Assembly (NCBI GenBank): GCA_017541205.1
Contig: JAFXZO010000072.1
Span: 1-43,934 of the forward strand
Reading direction: 5' to 3'
Source of the DNA: Clostridia bacterium
Lineage (GTDB): Bacteria; Bacillota; Clostridia; Christensenellales; Aristaeellaceae
DNA: 43,934 nt
Positions within the stretch are counted from its first letter, which is position 1. Each line of letters starts with the position of its first letter. The position numbers and the translations under genes were made by a program. The notes below the pieces were generated by a model. That model did not search any database. It saw nothing but the letters and a program-made list of their open reading frames with translations, and was not told the DNA's origin. Positions 42,280 to 43,934 of this stretch are shown here, in pieces.

Positions 42280-42639
42280 TCACATAATCACACCGTACAC
42301 GGTTTTTCCGTTTTCATCCAGCAGCTGCCGGAACAAGAGGCTCTTGGTCAGTATCGCCGTGTACTGCTGTCCGCCGGAGCGGAACGTCAAAGTATAGCCT
42401 GTTTCCTTTAGGGCCAGGACAAATTCCGCTGCGTCTCCAATGCCCGCGTCCTTCAAATACGCCGCGATACTGCGCGCCTTGGCCTCCGTCATTTTATCGC
42501 TCAGCGCCATCAACTGTTCCTGCATTGCTTCGTCCCCGCTTTCCGCTTGTATGATCTGAGGTTCCCGCGTATCCGTCATCGCCGTGCCCGTGACCATGCC
42601 GTAAAGCACCAGCAGGATCACCAGGATCGTCTTAAGCAC
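42280..42639 (-). CDS. Small membrane-anchored or secreted protein of the effector operon
   Basis: A 119-residue protein starting (GTG) LKTILVILLVLYGMVTGTA, a single N-terminal hydrophobic segment, followed by a soluble part with ALSDKMTEAKARSIAAYLKDAG and GQQYTAILTKSLLF (parts cited). The GTG at 42639 has GGAAGG eight bases upstream; an earlier in-frame GTG at 42648 is too close to it. It overlaps the preceding gene by eight bases and lies 16 bases before the metallopeptidase gene. It could be an inhibitor or adaptor for that peptidase on the outer face of the membrane. I do not recognise a family. Confidence 0.7.
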   Translation of the reverse strand: MLKTILVILLVLYGMVTGTAMTDTREPQIIQAESGDEAMQEQLMALSDKMTEAKARSIAAYLKDAGIGDAAEFVLALKETGYTLTFRSGGQQYTAILTKSLLFRQLLDENGKTVYGVIM

Positions 42640-43390
42640 GAGCCTCACCTTCCGTTTCGTTCGCCATCTGGATGGCGGCCATGTGAATGGTCAGGATCTG
42701 GCTGTTGATGGACGTGAGCGCCTTGACCTCCGTCATCTTCTGGTATTCGGGGTCCTGGCCGGCTTTGGGCTCCGCGCAGTACACGCTGCCCTCGCCGTCC
42801 AGCAGGTACAGGAATCGCTTCCCCGCCCAGCCGAACATCGTGCCCCCGGTTTCAAATGCGATCGCGGCCGCCGGCTCGATCCCCAGCGCTTCCGCGTCTT
42901 TGAGCATCCTTTGGGGAAGGCGCATCGACGCCTCGGAAAAATCCTTTTCCGTCATCACGGTCCGCTTCCGGTAATCCGCCTGATTGTGGAAAAGCGCCAG
43001 CATGCTGCCGATCAGGGGCGGAATGGCCGGCACCCACACGAACCGGATCTTGTTCAGATCGCCGCAGAATACGACCAGGAAGGCCGTATCCAGCAGGTAA
43101 ATATTGAAGCGGGCGGCTTCGCCGGTCGGCCAGAGCAGCTGGCCCCGAAGACAGGCAGGGCTCTGCGCCAGCGTGGAGAACACATAGCCGGCGACTTTAT
43201 CCATCTCAAAGCGATCCTTGTCATTTTTGACCAGGATGCCCTTTTCTGCCAGACCCTGACGATCGCGAAGCTCCGGCTTCGTCTGCTCGGACAGCGCGAA
43301 TTCCTCCAGGCCGCCGATCACGGGGCTTTTGCCAACGACGGCCTGAATGAGCCGCAATTCGCCCAAGGTCAGCGTATAACGTCCGTTCAT
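42632..43390 (-). CDS. Unknown 252-residue protein, possible EspG-like secretion chaperone
   Basis: A soluble alpha/beta protein. It begins MNGRYTLTLGELRLIQAVVG and has an N-terminal helical region with LRDRQGLAEKGIL that looks like a winged-helix segment. Central strands follow (RFNIYLLDTAFLVVFCGD), then a helical region and LYLLDGEGSVYCAEP. A protein with an N-terminal winged-helix-like part and central sheets in an operon with small helical export proteins recalls the EspG/DUF5081-type chaperones of type VII secretion. That is an inference from position and general layout. GGGAGG lies six bases before the ATG. Confidence 0.6.
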   Translation of the reverse strand: MNGRYTLTLGELRLIQAVVGKSPVIGGLEEFALSEQTKPELRDRQGLAEKGILVKNDKDRFEMDKVAGYVFSTLAQSPACLRGQLLWPTGEAARFNIYLLDTAFLVVFCGDLNKIRFVWVPAIPPLIGSMLALFHNQADYRKRTVMTEKDFSEASMRLPQRMLKDAEALGIEPAAAIAFETGGTMFGWAGKRFLYLLDGEGSVYCAEPKAGQDPEYQKMTEVKALTSINSQILTIHMAAIQMANETEGEARA

Positions 43391-43408
43391 AGGAAACCTC
43401 CCGCTTTC

Positions 43409-43696
43409 TTAGTGACCGTTCACCGCGGCCTGCGCCGCGCGGTCCGCTTCATCCAGAAGATCAGCATAGCGATACATGTGGGCCGCCGTAGTGCTCAGGT
43501 GACGGTATGCCTTATCCAGATCCGTCCGGATGCCCGTCAGGCGTTCCTGGATCGCGGCCTCCGCCTCGCTTTGGGAGGCGTCCTCGGCCTTGCTCGACGC
43601 GTTTTTCACCTGGGAAAGCAGCACGCTCTGCACCTTGTTCGCACAACGCTGGAGCGAGGCCGCGCTTTTCCGGATCTCATGCGTGTTGATTTTCAT
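43409..43696 (-). CDS. Small helical protein of WXG100/LXG-associated type
   Basis: A 95-residue all-helical protein: MKINTHEIRKSAASLQRC, then QVKNASSKAEDASQSEAEAAIQERL (parts cited), then a second helix from RTDLDKAYRHLS to HMYRYADLLDEADRAAQ. Two long helices with a polar turn and a length near 100 are the hallmarks of ESAT-6-like and LXG-partner proteins, though no WxG is present. AGGAAG is eight bases before the chosen ATG; a GTG three codons earlier is too close to the site. It lies 18 bases before the 252-residue gene. Confidence 0.65.
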   Translation of the reverse strand: MKINTHEIRKSAASLQRCANKVQSVLLSQVKNASSKAEDASQSEAEAAIQERLTGIRTDLDKAYRHLSTTAAHMYRYADLLDEADRAAQAAVNGH

Positions 43697-43736
43697 CGCG
43701 CACACTTCCTTGCGAATTATTGTTTCCGGGGTATGG

Positions 43737-43771
43737 GTACGCCCACCCCAGTATTTGAGGGGAGGGCGTAC
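43737..43771 (-). other. Strong hairpin between two genes of the effector operon
   Basis: GTACGCCCACCCC and GGGGAGGGCGTAC pair fully except for one central A-A mismatch, around a nine-base loop. It has no T run on either side. It lies 27 bases after the stop of the gene at the window edge, so it may be a processing or stabilising element that keeps that upstream gene more abundant. Confidence 0.6.
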
Positions 43772-43798
43772 AGCTCAGCCTTTCCCGTTTTGTCCAAA

Positions 43799-43934
43799 TC
43801 AGGCGAAGGGAGAGGTGCCTTCTTCGAGGGAATCGACCTGGCCCTTGATGGCGTCTTCGGATTCCTGGAAGATATCGTGGGCTTTGAGGAGCTCGTCGAT
43901 GGCGTCGTTCATCTTTTCTTCGGTCTGGGAGAGG
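43799..43934 (-). CDS. C-terminal part of a WXG100-like protein (cut by window edge)
   Basis: The last 44 codons are visible: a helix LSQTEEKMNDAIDELLKAHD and the tail continuing to DSLEEGTSPFA, then TGA at 43799-43801. One amphipathic helix followed by a short tail ending in hydrophobic residues is what the second half of a WXG100 protein looks like. The N-terminal helix and any WxG turn lie outside the window, so the family is inferred from the helix and the neighbours. Confidence 0.55.
   Translation of the reverse strand, partial: LSQTEEKMNDAIDELLKAHDIFQESEDAIKGQVDSLEEGTSPFA

Overview
The window is about 44 kb of a GC-rich (roughly 60%), gene-dense bacterial chromosome. Several features point to a Gram-positive member of the Bacillota, probably an anaerobic, gut-type clostridium. 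These are a SOS box of the Bacillus type (CGAAC-N4-GTTC) inside the recA promoter, a PyrK/PyrD class 1B dihydroorotate dehydrogenase, an LPXTG wall-anchored protein, a locus resembling a type VII secretion effector operon, strong AAGGAGG ribosome binding sites, and a sodium-pump type biotin-dependent decarboxylase. I cannot name a genus from sequence alone; a high-GC clostridial lineage such as the Christensenellales is only a guess.

Left part (1-13.5 kb): the end of a biotin carrier gene, the membrane beta subunit and the carboxyltransferase alpha subunit of an oxaloacetate-type decarboxylase sodium pump. Then come a small secreted coiled-coil protein, a heterodimeric ABC exporter (two overlapping genes with complementary degenerate sites), a threonine-aldolase-like PLP enzyme, a TIM-barrel sugar phosphate isomerase, a DUF368/PopT polyprenyl-phosphate transporter, a DUF2974 hydrolase and an MscS channel. 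Dispersed hairpin repeats sit between several of these genes.

Middle part (13.5-25.5 kb): a 48-residue peptide gene with a double-glycine-like leader, two tandem methionine tRNAs (initiator and elongator) with their own promoter and terminator, and a seven-gene tellurite/stress cluster. The cluster reads TerD, TerD-like, TerD, rhomboid protease, YceG, TelA, TerA-like. It starts at a clear promoter with a 16-bp palindrome just downstream of the -10 box. After it come a palindromic intergenic repeat, a wall-anchored surface protein broken by two compensating frameshifts, murA, a J-domain/TPR protein and pgsA.

Right part (25.5-43.9 kb): recA under LexA control, an ABC ATPase and permease of the zinc/manganese family separated by a membrane HD-GYP phosphodiesterase, and a reverse-strand pyrimidine operon. 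The operon reads pyrC, carA, GNAT, carB, an unknown gene, a PPOX-fold protein, pyrK, pyrD, pyrF, ybaK-like and a cysteine-rich DUF3795 gene. The window ends in a reverse-strand operon of small helical proteins, an unknown 252-residue protein, a small membrane protein and a helical-hairpin/HExxH metallopeptidase fusion. I read this as a type VII secretion effector module whose upstream part is outside the window.
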